A stretch of DNA of 64,000 bases from Chloroflexota bacterium. GTDB lineage: Bacteria > Chloroflexota > UBA6077 > FW602-bin22. Below, piece by piece: positions 18,180 to 27,235 of this stretch. The notes under the pieces are model-generated. The model had not been told where the DNA came from. It was given only the letters and a program-made list of their open reading frames with translations, and did not search any database. Each line of letters starts with the position of its first letter. Position 1 is the first letter of the stretch. Made by a program: the position numbers and the translations under genes. The stretch covers positions 1 through 64,000 of the forward strand of contig SCUE01000004.1 of NCBI GenBank assembly GCA_004297775.1. Reading direction: 5' to 3'.

Positions 18180-20164
18180 CCCAACTCGATCCGCGCCACC
18201 TGTGGGTCGTGGTCGCTCGTGCCGTCGGCGAACTCGGCGTTGACGTGGACCGAGAAGTACCGCGAGCGCGGCACGAGCGCGGGGCTGACGAGGATGTGGT
18301 CCAGCGCGACGCTGTTGCCGCGGAAGACGTAGCTGTAGCGTTCGTTTGGAGCCAATGCACCCATCAATGGAACGAGGCCAACGCGTGTCAGTTCGGCCAT
18401 CGCCGGTGACTCCAGATCGTCGTTCAGGTCGCCCATCACGATCACGTTCGCGTCGGACGACAACCGAAGGGCGTTCGACGCATCCGCGCCGACCAGCCGC
18501 GCCTGGGCGACCCTGCGTTCGTCGCTGCCACGCTTCGGCGGCTGGAAGCGCCCGAAGTCGGGCTGGTCCTCCAGCTTGGCTGTGAAGTGGCAGGCGAAGA
18601 CGAACACGGTCCGATCGCGAAAGGTGAACTCGGCCGCCAACGGCTTCCGGCTGTTGGCAAACGCGCGGTCCATCGGCGCGACACGGCCCGGGCTGAGCGA
18701 TAACCGCAAGCCCTCCGCGCCGCCGACGAATCTCGTCGGGCTCCAGGCATCCCCCGCGCCGCGTTGCACAAGATTCAACCCACGATCGACCCGGTAGAGG
18801 AACCCGGTCCGTATGTTGCCACCGCGCTGGCCGCCGTCTTTGCCATCCTCCGGAACAATGTCGTGATATCGGTAAGCCGGGCCACCCCGCCGGACAATCG
18901 CGCCAATCAAGATGCGCGCGGTCTGCGACGCGTCGACCTCATCGTCGTTGCGCGGCCCGCTGTTGTCCTGCACCTCTTCGAGCGCCACCAGATCGGGCGC
19001 GGCGAGATGCTTCACGATGACATCGGCGAGCCCGTTCAACTTCTCCGCCGATGCGCCGGGATGAAGGTTCTCGACGTTCAGCGTCGCGACGGCAATCTCG
19101 CCGTCGCGCGGCGGCGGCAGACTCGGCCGAGCCAGTCCCAACGACGTCACGCGCGGTGGATCGACGACCTGGACACGATAGGAGTTGAACGCGTAGTCGA
19201 GCACGCCAACAACCGATGTCAGCGCATCGCCGACGTTCGCCGACGGCATCGAACGGCGCGTGTCACGCAATACCTCGTCGTCGAGCGTGATGCGCTCCGG
19301 GTTCGCGTCGGCGCGGGTGCCAAGGATTCCGCCGCGCGGCGTCCGTTCGCCGGACCCGGCGCCACCATCGGCCAGGACCACGACTTCGCCGAACCGTGTG
19401 CGCGGCCCGACGACGATCGGATCCTCGACCCATACGAGCATCCCTTCGAGACTCTCGAAGAAATCGATCGCATCATCGGTCGGCTCGAAGACCCCCGACG
19501 CTTCAACGTCGCCCGTGGCGTCGTCATCGACGTGGCGGCTCGGAATCGGCCGCCCGTGGGCGCCAATCACGACCGCGGTCGGCGTGGCGACACCGCGCGC
19601 GAGAGTCTCGATGCGTGGCGTCACGATCTGCGTCACGGTCAGGTTCTCACGCTCGGCGCCCGGTCGATGCTCGGCAACCAATCCGGACACGCGCACGCGG
19701 TCGCCCGGTTCGACCCCGGGCTCGCGATTGGTGAACACGAAGACGCCGCTCGAGATCGCGACTGTGCCCGTCGCGGCGGATCCCTGGAGAAAGAAGCCGG
19801 TGTCCCGCGTGACGGTCACGATGCCCTCGACGCCATCAACAGCTCGCCCCTCAAGCGGCGAGCGATGGCGGGCGCCCTGAATCTCATCGATGCGCGCGAC
19901 GATCGGCGTCCCTCGGCCGACCGGCTTCTCCGCCGCGCGAGTGGTGGTCGGCTTCGCGGGGACAGTGGCCGTGAAGGTCGGCGGAGCTTCCGCGCTTTGC
20001 CGACTGGCGGGATCGCGGACTGGCGTCGGAATCGCAGAACACGCGACTACCGCCAGCACGACGGCCAGAACCGGCCATCGTTCCGGCCACGCAAACAACC
20101 TCCGAGGCGGCCGAGCAGCGCGGTGATGCGCACCGCTCCGTTCCGCGCGCGCTATCGAGCTCAC
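18176..20164 (-). CDS. Exported endonuclease/exonuclease/phosphatase-family nuclease
   Basis: A 662-residue protein with a probable lipoprotein signal (VLAVVLAVVACSAI, Cys about 41) after a long Arg-rich start. A Thr/Pro linker follows, then an OB-fold-like region (about 90-210, IVARIDEIQ, GRAVDGVEGIVTVT), and a C-terminal DNase I-like EEP domain (about 345-662). Active-site motifs are TLNVENLHP, ALEEVQDN, GDLNDDLE and the final TSDHDP. The plan matches extracellular nucleases of the NucH/ExeM type, so it probably degrades environmental DNA for nutrients or biofilm turnover. It starts with GTG in a GTGA overlap with the upstream membrane-protein gene, indicating coupled translation. Confidence 0.82.
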   Translation of the reverse strand: MSSIARAERSGAHHRAARPPRRLFAWPERWPVLAVVLAVVACSAIPTPVRDPASRQSAEAPPTFTATVPAKPTTTRAAEKPVGRGTPIVARIDEIQGARHRSPLEGRAVDGVEGIVTVTRDTGFFLQGSAATGTVAISSGVFVFTNREPGVEPGDRVRVSGLVAEHRPGAERENLTVTQIVTPRIETLARGVATPTAVVIGAHGRPIPSRHVDDDATGDVEASGVFEPTDDAIDFFESLEGMLVWVEDPIVVGPRTRFGEVVVLADGGAGSGERTPRGGILGTRADANPERITLDDEVLRDTRRSMPSANVGDALTSVVGVLDYAFNSYRVQVVDPPRVTSLGLARPSLPPPRDGEIAVATLNVENLHPGASAEKLNGLADVIVKHLAAPDLVALEEVQDNSGPRNDDEVDASQTARILIGAIVRRGGPAYRYHDIVPEDGKDGGQRGGNIRTGFLYRVDRGLNLVQRGAGDAWSPTRFVGGAEGLRLSLSPGRVAPMDRAFANSRKPLAAEFTFRDRTVFVFACHFTAKLEDQPDFGRFQPPKRGSDERRVAQARLVGADASNALRLSSDANVIVMGDLNDDLESPAMAELTRVGLVPLMGALAPNERYSYVFRGNSVALDHILVSPALVPRSRYFSVHVNAEFADGTSDHDPQVARIELG

Positions 20165-22164
20165 GGACGCAAGGTACCGCGAAAGACCGTCGCGTCGATC
20201 GAAACCGGACGTGTCTCGCGCGGTGCGCGATCGATGGTCGGCACCGCCTCGAAGATCTCGACCGCGTGATGGCCGGCCGGCGTCCAGGATCGATCAAACG
20301 CATCGAACGGCCCGGATCGCGCACGCACCCAGTAGATGTCCCGTCCGTGCGCGGCCCACTCGTCGAGCACCATCGCCATGGCCGGGTCACGCGCCGCCTC
20401 GCCGAAGAGCGCAAACGTCGGCCGATCCGCGATGCGATCGAGCGGCGACGCGAGCCAGACGCCGAGCGGATCGTCGTCGACGAGCACGATCGCGCCGGCT
20501 GGAATGTCGGTCGCGATCCGCTGAATCACATCGAGCGAGCCGCCGTACTCGCGATGGACCAGAAGCGCTGGCGCCTGGGACAGTCCGAGTACCGCGCCAC
20601 CGGCGATGAGGATGACTGCCGCCGCGCGAGCGACGCGCGGCCCCGCCCAACGACCGAGGACGCTGACCCCGATCGCAAGGGCAAACCCGGAGAAAAGCGC
20701 GATCGCCGGGGCAGCCGTCCCGACCCAACGCCGCGCCGCCCACGGATACACCGGCGTAATACGCGGATCGATCGCGGTCACGACGAGATCGAGGACAACG
20801 ATTGTCAATCCGAGCGCGAACGGCGCCGGCCAGCGTCGTCTGGCGGTCGATGCCGCGCCAGCCAGGGCGAGCGCCAGGATCGGCCACGGTACCATCCAGG
20901 CGAGACGCGACACCCACTCCAGGCGGTTGCGCACCGACGCGATCAGTGGCTCCGGCGTGACCGCGACCTCGCCGAGAACGTCGAGTGGCCGAATGAACCA
21001 GAGCGCGAGCGCCGCCGCGACCACCACGACCGAAACAAGGCCTCCCGATCCGGATAGCCGGTTCTCGACTGCCACGACCAATGCACGCGCGAGAGCCGGG
21101 CGCACAATCATCACGGCAACGACAGTGATGGCCGCGGCGCCAACGGCGAGCAGGACACCAAGCGGCGGAACGTAGCGCAGATAGTTCGTCGCGGCGTAGT
21201 GGGTCGCCACTGTGGTCGCCAGAACCACCGCGTGCAGCGCCGCGATGGCGTACCCGAGCGCCAGCCACCGATCGAAGGTCGTTAGCGTGCCGCGCGCCCA
21301 TCGCCACGCCAGGAACGCGACGATCGCGACCAGGACCGTGAATGTCTCGATCTTGGCCGCGTGGATGAGGCCGAGGCTCGCTCCGGCTGCCACCGCGATG
21401 GCGTGGCTGCCGCGCGCGTAGCCGATCGCGGCCATCGCCAGGCCACCGAAGAGCAGGAATTGTTGCGCGATCTCGGCGGCTGGGTAGCGCGCGAACCACG
21501 TGTCGAGCGGCATCGTCGCGAGGAAGGCGACCGAGGCGAGCGCGGCGAACCCTCCGCGCGCGCGGTACGCCAGAGATCCGATCGCGGCTGCCGTGAGAAG
21601 CGCCAATCCGATCGGCACCGCGAGCGCCCATCTGACGCCGAGCGTCGACGCTCCAAGGGCCATCGCGGCCGGCAGCGCGTACACGCCGTGCGGAACGATC
21701 GTCGCGTCGCCCACCGATCGGAAGTAGAAGCCGACCAGGCGACTGCCCTCCGCGTAGGACGTCGGCGGTTCCCGGAACAGCACAGCCCGCGCCGCGGGAC
21801 TCAGTTCGCCGAGAGCGCGGTCGCGCCAGACCAGGCCACCTTCGCGGGCGATCTGACTTGCGGTCGCGACGTACACGCCTGGATCGAGTCCGCCGAACAC
21901 GACCTGATGCGGCCGGGCGAGGATCCAGAGCATCGCCGCCACCACACCGACCGCGAGGATGCTTGCCCGTGCCGACGGCCAGCCAATTTGGTGAGTCCCT
22001 ACCGTCCACGCGAGTGCCGCGCCGCACGCGAGGCCGATTGCGATCGACAACCAGGCACCGAAAGCGCTGAACGCGCCGAGTTGGGCCAGAGCCAACGCTA
22101 GCCAGATCGACGCGACCGTGGCGCCAAAGGCGAAGACGACCAGTGCATCGACGTTTGCCGGCAC
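20161..22164 (-). CDS. GT-C-like polytopic membrane protein
   Basis: A large integral membrane protein with about 12-14 hydrophobic helices and a C-terminal soluble domain (from about 560). The first extracytoplasmic loop holds a typical acidic motif (VFGGLDPGVYVATASQIARE, about residue 90), similar to the catalytic loop of lipid-linked sugar glycosyltransferases (PMT/ArnT type). A role in cell-envelope glycosylation is inferred. The start is uncertain. A frame extending to 22293 exists but would overlap the zinc-ribbon gene in another frame, so the GTG 30 bp after that gene is used here, giving 667 residues. It is coupled to the exported nuclease. Confidence 0.72.
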   Translation of the reverse strand: MPANVDALVVFAFGATVASIWLALALAQLGAFSAFGAWLSIAIGLACGAALAWTVGTHQIGWPSARASILAVGVVAAMLWILARPHQVVFGGLDPGVYVATASQIAREGGLVWRDRALGELSPAARAVLFREPPTSYAEGSRLVGFYFRSVGDATIVPHGVYALPAAMALGASTLGVRWALAVPIGLALLTAAAIGSLAYRARGGFAALASVAFLATMPLDTWFARYPAAEIAQQFLLFGGLAMAAIGYARGSHAIAVAAGASLGLIHAAKIETFTVLVAIVAFLAWRWARGTLTTFDRWLALGYAIAALHAVVLATTVATHYAATNYLRYVPPLGVLLAVGAAAITVVAVMIVRPALARALVVAVENRLSGSGGLVSVVVVAAALALWFIRPLDVLGEVAVTPEPLIASVRNRLEWVSRLAWMVPWPILALALAGAASTARRRWPAPFALGLTIVVLDLVVTAIDPRITPVYPWAARRWVGTAAPAIALFSGFALAIGVSVLGRWAGPRVARAAAVILIAGGAVLGLSQAPALLVHREYGGSLDVIQRIATDIPAGAIVLVDDDPLGVWLASPLDRIADRPTFALFGEAARDPAMAMVLDEWAAHGRDIYWVRARSGPFDAFDRSWTPAGHHAVEIFEAVPTIDRAPRETRPVSIDATVFRGTLRP

Positions 22165-22193
22165 AGTCGCGGCGCCGCGACCATCGGCGGAAT

Positions 22194-22370
22194 CTAGGAG
22201 GCGTTCTCTTTCAAGCCGCGAAACGCCTTGATCAAGCATTCGAGACAAAGCGCGCCGGTGTTCGGTCCGCGCGCGGTTGGGAACATGATGCAATCCGCCT
22301 CCTGACCGCAGGAGTCACACTTTTGCCGCGACCGCGGCGGGGGACGGTCGTCGTACGAGCCCGGTTCCAC
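22194..22370 (-). CDS. Zinc-ribbon microprotein (58 residues)
   Basis: A very small gene with two paired cysteine motifs: CDSCGQEADC (about residues 19-28) and LCLECLIKAF (about 41-50). This is the four-cysteine pattern of a treble-clef or zinc-ribbon fold. The start is GTG with AGGAA five bases before it. Function is unknown; such proteins often bind nucleic acid or a partner enzyme. It lies directly before the GT-C-like gene and diverges from another small zinc-ribbon gene. Confidence 0.6.
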   Translation of the reverse strand: MEPGSYDDRPPPRSRQKCDSCGQEADCIMFPTARGPNTGALCLECLIKAFRGLKENAS

Positions 22371-22378
22371 AAGCGTTC

Positions 22379-22387
22379 CTTATACCA
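22379..22387 (-). promoter_or_regulatory. Extended -10 element for the minus-strand zinc-ribbon gene
   Basis: On the minus strand this reads TGGTATAAG, a near-consensus extended -10 box eight bases before the GTG start. It suggests a leaderless mRNA and would drive the zinc-ribbon, GT-C-like and nuclease genes. Confidence 0.45.
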
Positions 22388-22460
22388 GAGCGGCGCCTCT
22401 AACGCGTTCTTCACAACCGGTCCGGGATACTGCCAGCAGAACTCCTCGCGAGGGTTGCCC

Positions 22461-22649
22461 GTGATTCGGCGCGCGACTTGTTGGTTCCGTGGGCATCGCT
22501 GGCGGTACGACCGCCACATCTGGGGAACGAGGATCGATCCACACGATCGCTATGTCTGCGAGGTGTGCGGCATCGAATACCTTGAGGCGTCGACCCCGGC
22601 GCAGACGAGCGAGCCGTCACTTCGGGGCGAAAGCCGCCTTCCAGCCTGA
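22461..22649 (+). CDS. Small zinc-ribbon protein (62 residues), DUF1660-like
   Basis: A small protein whose sequence (ATCWFRGHRW, then YVCEVCGIEYLEA) resembles the short 'C-x-GH-W ... C-x2-C-G' proteins found in phages and many bacterial chromosomes (DUF1660-like). Cys and His of the first motif and the CEVC pair could bind one zinc. A GAGGG lies six bases before the GTG start. Function is unknown. It diverges from the other zinc-ribbon gene across 90 bp and ends facing the HD phosphohydrolase gene. Confidence 0.55.
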   Translation: MIRRATCWFRGHRWRYDRHIWGTRIDPHDRYVCEVCGIEYLEASTPAQTSEPSLRGESRLPA

Positions 22650-22687
22650 TCGTCCGCGCCGCCCGCGGCTGCGTGGCGATCACTCGA

Positions 22688-23563
22688 CTACAGGCGGAAC
22701 TGGTGCAGCAGCGACCTCTCCGTCTCGCCCTCGATTCGAGCCGTGACCTCGACAAACTGCTCGATTCCGGATCCACGCAGTTTCTCCTTGAGCAGTTCGT
22801 CGAGCTGGAATATTCCGGCCGAGTTGGACATCAGGATGTCGATGCGAATCGGCTTGTCCTCGCCCTGGGCGATCACCACGCTGTCGATCGCGGCGGCCGA
22901 CACCGAGTGAATGTTGACCTGACCAGCCTCGAAAGGAATGCGCGAGCGCCCCTTCGACATGTCGAGCGCGTCGGCCACGCGCACGACGCCCGCCTCGATC
23001 GTCAGCGGGCGTCCCCCGGCACGGTGAGCGATGATCGCGTGCAGGATCTCGCTCACCATCACGGTCAGGTACGGCTCGACATAGGAACCAGCGAGTAGCG
23101 AGCGCGCCTTCGGTTCGGCGAGGAACAGGCTGTACCGCTCGTGGTCGTCGCGGTGAATCGCCATGCCGATATCGTGAAGGAGCGCCGCGAGGACCGTCAC
23201 GACCTCGGCATCGTGAACCGTCATCCCGTGGTTGACGACGATCGACGGCGTTTGGCCAGAACCAACCAGCCCCCGCAGGATGCGCAGAGCGATGTTTGCC
23301 ACGATGCGCACGTGTACCGGACCGTGATCGCTCATCGCGAGTCGATCGACCGCGTTCACGTTCGCGCATCGCCAGAGCGCGTGGAGTCCTCGATCGGCGT
23401 TCACCCGTTCGATGACCGCCTGCAACGTCTGGTTGTGGCGGGTCGGGATGTTGATCGTGATGGCCCGCTCGAGCGGCGGCGTCAGCGTCGTGCCGTCGGG
23501 CAGGCTGCCGACCTCCAGCGCGGCCTCCTGGCCGGGTCGCCCCGGCGTGGTCGACTCACTCAC
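22688..23563 (-). CDS. HD-domain metal-dependent phosphohydrolase
   Basis: A 291-residue cytosolic HD-superfamily protein. The metal-binding motifs are DHGPVHVRIV (about 79-88), the HD pair in LLHDIGMAIHRDDHE (about 128-142), and the late Asp in RVADALDMSKGR (about 195-206). This layout is seen in uncharacterised HD hydrolases that act on nucleotides or phosphorylated metabolites. A C-terminal alpha/beta extension is present. The GTG start directly follows the stop of the DUF4352-like gene with no gap, so the two are expressed together. Confidence 0.8.
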   Translation of the reverse strand: MSESTTPGRPGQEAALEVGSLPDGTTLTPPLERAITINIPTRHNQTLQAVIERVNADRGLHALWRCANVNAVDRLAMSDHGPVHVRIVANIALRILRGLVGSGQTPSIVVNHGMTVHDAEVVTVLAALLHDIGMAIHRDDHERYSLFLAEPKARSLLAGSYVEPYLTVMVSEILHAIIAHRAGGRPLTIEAGVVRVADALDMSKGRSRIPFEAGQVNIHSVSAAAIDSVVIAQGEDKPIRIDILMSNSAGIFQLDELLKEKLRGSGIEQFVEVTARIEGETERSLLHQFRL

Positions 23564-24259
23564 CTAGCCAAACTCCGGTGGGAGCTGGATGCGCAGCGGT
23601 TGCCCGCCATTCGCGAACTCGTACAAGAGCGCCAGGCCAACCGCGTTTCGCGGGATCTCGAACGTGAGATTACCCTCGGTCAGCTTCCCCTGCTCGCCCG
23701 GACCGGCCTTGGGCCCGAGTTCGACCGGCGGAAAAATCTGCTCGACCGCCGGCGTGATCTCGAAGCGCGCGCCCGCTCGATCGACCATCTTGAAACTGCG
23801 CGGCTCGATGCGTATGGACTGCATGCCGTCGTTCTGAATCCGGATGTAGATTGCGATCACCGATCGGTCGCCCTGGGTCGTCTTCGCGGCGCCCAGGGCG
23901 CGCAAAATCAGGCCGCCGCCGATCGCCTCGCGATCGAGGCGCTGAGCGATGCTCACCTCGGGTCCCGAGCGCGGCGGCGGCGTACCGGCCGGAGTCGGCT
24001 TCGCATCGGCGGATGGAGCGGCGGGCTCTCGCGGCTTCTCGATCGCGCCGGACTTCGTGGCGTCCGAGACTGGTTTCTCGGTCGGCGTTTCGGGCTTGGC
24101 CTCTCCGGCCGGCGTCGTCGCGCGCGCGGCCGCGGCGGGCGCACGGGTGCCGCGCTCCGCGGTGATTGCTCCCGCCGCGCCGAATACGGTCAGGCACCCA
24201 ACGCCAACCATCAGCACGCCCAGGATGACCAGGCATCCGAAATACCCGGCGCGCCCCAT
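23564..24259 (-). CDS. Membrane-anchored DUF4352-like protein
   Basis: A 231-residue protein with one N-terminal membrane helix (about 5-30, YFGCLVILGVLMVGVGCLTV), then a 70-residue Ala/Pro/Thr/Lys linker, and a C-terminal beta-sandwich domain. There, IAIYIRIQNDGMQSIRIEPRSF and FEIPRNAVGLALLYEF match the pattern of the telokin-like DUF4352 fold. The domain should lie outside the membrane; ligand unknown. The ATG is chosen for GGAGG five bases before it. Directly followed by the HD hydrolase gene. Confidence 0.7.
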   Translation of the reverse strand: MGRAGYFGCLVILGVLMVGVGCLTVFGAAGAITAERGTRAPAAAARATTPAGEAKPETPTEKPVSDATKSGAIEKPREPAAPSADAKPTPAGTPPPRSGPEVSIAQRLDREAIGGGLILRALGAAKTTQGDRSVIAIYIRIQNDGMQSIRIEPRSFKMVDRAGARFEITPAVEQIFPPVELGPKAGPGEQGKLTEGNLTFEIPRNAVGLALLYEFANGGQPLRIQLPPEFG

Positions 24260-24398
24260 CCGCACCTCCGACGTATTCGCGAGAATAGCACGCTGTTCTG
24301 TCAACACGTCCCGTCGGCGCTAACGGCGGTACCAGGCATTCTTACGAAGGCTTTATGTTGACGATTCCTAGAATCTCCCACCTACCACGGAGGTGCCC

Positions 24399-24608
24399 AT
24401 GAGCCCGACCGAAGCGCCGGTAGCCGCGATCCGGGTCGCCGCACCTGCGACAACGACGTCCCAGATTGCCGATCCGCGCGCGCTCATCGCGATGCTGCAT
24501 GAGAAGGACCGGCACATCATGGCACTCGAAGAGGAGTGCCGTGGGCTCGCCGAGCAGCTCAAGGCCTTCCAGGCTGAGATCGTCCGCTGGGTAGAACTCG
24601 ATCGGTGA
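24399..24608 (+). CDS. Small helical protein (69 residues), unknown function
   Basis: A small acidic protein with an Ala/Thr/Pro start and a helical C-terminal half of heptad character (ALIAMLHEKDRHIMALEEEC, then LAEQLKAFQAEIVRWVEL). It probably forms a coiled coil. GGAGG lies five bases before the ATG, a strong ribosome site. The TGA overlaps the next small gene by 4 bp (GTGA). Family not recognised. Confidence 0.62.
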   Translation: MSPTEAPVAAIRVAAPATTTSQIADPRALIAMLHEKDRHIMALEEECRGLAEQLKAFQAEIVRWVELDR

Positions 24609-24757
24609 CACAGCGCCACATCGAACACGACGACCTCCGCTGCCGGCGCGATGATGTCGCACGCCTGCGATCGCTCCACTTGCTCTCCGCCCACGATGAC
24701 GCCGAGAGGCGTCTCGAACGCCTCCTGCGCGTCGTGCGAAGCGAACGTGGCCGGTAG
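24605..24757 (+). CDS. Very small basic protein (50 residues), coupled to the previous gene
   Basis: An open frame begins with GTG inside the stop of the preceding gene (GTGA). It encodes a helix-prone, very charged peptide (RRDDVARLRSLHLLSAHDDA, then ERRLERLLRVVRSERG). The overlap is the same coupling device used by proven gene pairs in this window, which is the main reason to call it. Function unknown. Because the frame is short, chance cannot be excluded. Confidence 0.4.
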   Translation: MTQRHIEHDDLRCRRDDVARLRSLHLLSAHDDAERRLERLLRVVRSERGR

Positions 24758-24797
24758 CTGACATCGCGCCGCCCTGTCCTTAACGTCGCTGCCCGCG

Positions 24798-25436
24798 GTG
24801 AGGCTGATACTGGCATCCGCGTCACAGCGGCGCCGGGCACTGCTCGACACCTTCAAGTTGCCGTTCGCGGTCGGCGCGGCCGATGTCGACGAGACGCCTC
24901 GTCCGGGTGAGCCGGGGCACGAACTGGCGGTGCGCCTGGCCCGAGCGAAGGCACTCACCGTCGCCGGCGGCACCGACGGGTTCGTCCTGGCGGCCGACAC
25001 GGTCGTCTGGCGTCGCGATCATCTGTACGGGAAACCCGAGGACGCCGACGACGCGCGCGCGATCCTTCGCCAACTGCGTGGTGGCACGCATCTCGTGACG
25101 ACCGCGGTCGCACTCGCGCGCGGCTCGGTCATAGACGAGCGGTCCGTGACGAGCCGCGTCACGCTACGCGCCATGCGCAACGACGAGATCGAGGCCTACG
25201 TCGCCTCGGGCGATCCGCTCGACAAGGCCGGCGCCTACGCAATCCAGAACCGCGATTTCAAGCCAGTGTCACGTGTGACCGGTTGCAGATGCGCCGTGGT
25301 CGGCCTGCCGATCGGGGTCGTCCACGCACTCCTGTCGAGTCGGGGAGTAGTGACACCGCTCAGTCCGCGCGAATGCTGCCCGTATCGCTACGGCGAGAAT
25401 CGCTGCGTGCCCGAAGCTCGTCCCGCTCCGATCTGA
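24798..25436 (+). CDS. maf: Maf family nucleotide pyrophosphatase
   Basis: A house-cleaning NTP pyrophosphatase that hydrolyses modified or non-canonical nucleotides, historically linked to septum formation. Motifs are LILASASQRRRALL at the start, DVDETPRPGE, the catalytic AADTVVW (about 66-72), YGKPEDADDA, and the late GDPLDKAGAYAIQ. The C-terminus carries an extra cysteine-rich end (CCPYRYGENRC) not needed for the fold, making 212 residues against the usual 190-200. The start is GTG. It follows the two very small genes by 40 bp and converges on rny. Confidence 0.92.
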   Translation: MRLILASASQRRRALLDTFKLPFAVGAADVDETPRPGEPGHELAVRLARAKALTVAGGTDGFVLAADTVVWRRDHLYGKPEDADDARAILRQLRGGTHLVTTAVALARGSVIDERSVTSRVTLRAMRNDEIEAYVASGDPLDKAGAYAIQNRDFKPVSRVTGCRCAVVGLPIGVVHALLSSRGVVTPLSPRECCPYRYGENRCVPEARPAPI

Positions 25437-25460
25437 TCGCAGCGGGACCACGGTCGAGCG

Positions 25461-27002
25461 TTAGCGAGCGTACTCGACCGCGCGCGTCTCGCGAATGAGC
25501 GTCACCTTGATCTGGCCCGGATACTCGAGCGTGTCTTCGATCTTCTTGACGATGTCGCGCGCCAGTCGAACAGACGCCAGATCGTCGATCTCCTCTGGCT
25601 TGACGATGATCCGGACCTCTCTTCCAGCCTGAATCGCAAACGAGCGCTCGACACCCGGGAACGAGTTCGCGACGCTCTCGAGTGCTTCGAGTCGTCGAAT
25701 ATAGCTCTCGACTGTCTCACGACGCGCACCTGGTCGCGCGCTCGAAATCGCGTCGGCCGAAGAAATGATGATCGGGTCGACCGACTGTGGCTCCTCGTCG
25801 GAGTGATGCGCCGCGACCGCGTGAATCACCTTGGCCGATTTCGTTCCGAAGCGACGGAGAATATCCGCGCCGATCAAGGCGTGCGGTCCCTCGACCTCGT
25901 GATCGACTGCCTTGCCGATGTCGTGCAGGAATCCAGCGCTCCGGGCGACGGTGACGTCGGCGCCGATCTCAGACGCGATCATCGCGGCGAGGTGAGCGAC
26001 CTCGATCGAGTGATTCAGAACATTCTGCCCGTAGGACGTGCGGTACTTCAGTCGCCCCATCAGCTTGATGATTTCGGGATGCAGGCCGGTCACACCGGCT
26101 TTGAGCGCGGCCTGTTCGCCCTCCTCCCGCATCTGCTGCTCAAGCTCCTGCTTCGCCTTGCCGACCACTTCCTCGATGCGGGCAGGGTGGATGCGTCCGT
26201 CGGCCACGAGTTTCGTCAGGGCCATCCGCGCGATCTCGCGTCGAACCGGATCGAACCCTGAGAGCGTAACCGCGTCCGGCGTGTCGTCGATGATGAGATC
26301 GACGCCAGTCGCCGCCTCCAGGGCGCGAATGTTCCGACCCTCGCGACCGATGATGCGACCCTTCATTTCGTCGCTGGGCAGGTGGACGACCGACATAACG
26401 TGCTCGGCGACCTGCTCGCCAGCCCATCGCTGAATGGCCAGTGTGATGACTTGCTTGGCTCGGCGTTCGGATTCCTCCTTCGCCTCCGCCTCGATCTCGC
26501 GCACGCGCCGATTGGCGTCCTGGCGGACCTCGTCCTCGATTTCCTGAAGGAGGACGGCCTTGGCTTCCGCTCCAGTCATTCCGGCGGCGTTTTCGAGGAC
26601 GCGCTGTGTCTGCGCCTTCAATGCCGCGATCGCGCCACGGGCCGTTTCGAGCTCTTGCTCGCGCTCGACCACCTTCGCCTCACGTCGTTCCGACTGATCG
26701 ATGCGGCGATCGAGCGCCTCTTCTTTCTGCTGAAGCCGACGCTCGCTCTGCTGCGTCTCGGCGCGCCGCAGCTTCACATCCTGTTCGGCCTCGGTGCGAA
26801 TCTTGAGCGCCTCATCGCGCGCTTCAATGAGAAGCTCGCGCTTCCGAGACTCCGCTTCCTGAACCGCGCGGGCCGACTCGGCCTCTTGCGCGGCGGTGTC
26901 GATTCGCGCACGCGTCGCCGATTGGCGTTGTCCAATGTAGAAGCCGACCGCCGCCGCGACCAGCCCCGCGACCACGATTCCGATCACGAGCTCGCCGGCC
27001 AT
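25461..27002 (-). CDS. rny: Ribonuclease Y
   Basis: A membrane-anchored endoribonuclease that starts bulk mRNA decay. All four parts are present in 513 residues: an N-terminal membrane helix (about 5-22), a long charged coiled coil (about 25-200), a KH RNA-binding domain with [15 protein letters not shown] (about 213-227), and an HD catalytic domain with [12 protein letters not shown] (near 350). GAGGGG precedes the ATG by five bases. It follows recX in the recA-recX-rny order common in Firmicutes and Chloroflexota, with a leader of about 230 bp that may hold its own promoter. Confidence 0.96.
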   Translation of the reverse strand: MAGELVIGIVVAGLVAAAVGFYIGQRQSATRARIDTAAQEAESARAVQEAESRKRELLIEARDEALKIRTEAEQDVKLRRAETQQSERRLQQKEEALDRRIDQSERREAKVVEREQELETARGAIAALKAQTQRVLENAAGMTGAEAKAVLLQEIEDEVRQDANRRVREIEAEAKEESERRAKQVITLAIQRWAGEQVAEHVMSVVHLPSDEMKGRIIGREGRNIRALEAATGVDLIIDDTPDAVTLSGFDPVRREIARMALTKLVADGRIHPARIEEVVGKAKQELEQQMREEGEQAALKAGVTGLHPEIIKLMGRLKYRTSYGQNVLNHSIEVAHLAAMIASEIGADVTVARSAGFLHDIGKAVDHEVEGPHALIGADILRRFGTKSAKVIHAVAAHHSDEEPQSVDPIIISSADAISSARPGARRETVESYIRRLEALESVANSFPGVERSFAIQAGREVRIIVKPEEIDDLASVRLARDIVKKIEDTLEYPGQIKVTLIRETRAVEYAR

Positions 27003-27235
27003 TACATCCCCTCAGACGTAGCCGAAACCGACGCCACCACTCACGAAAAAGAGCAGAAAAGGCGCTCGTCAGCCGCCTACGTTACTTCGTCACTGCGAAT
27101 CGCCGTCGCCGGCGCTTCTCACTTACTATAGAACAGGCCTCCAGCGGACGGTACGATGGACGCTCTGTCGCCCCAGCCGTGGCGGCACGATCGGCCGTCG
27201 CCTGATGTACGACCGCACCGAGCGGCCGGGTTCGG

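Noticed and set aside
22165..22293. Longer start of the GT-C-like protein
   Set aside because: The extra residues are basic and overlap the zinc-ribbon gene, whose cysteine motifs and ribosome site look genuine.
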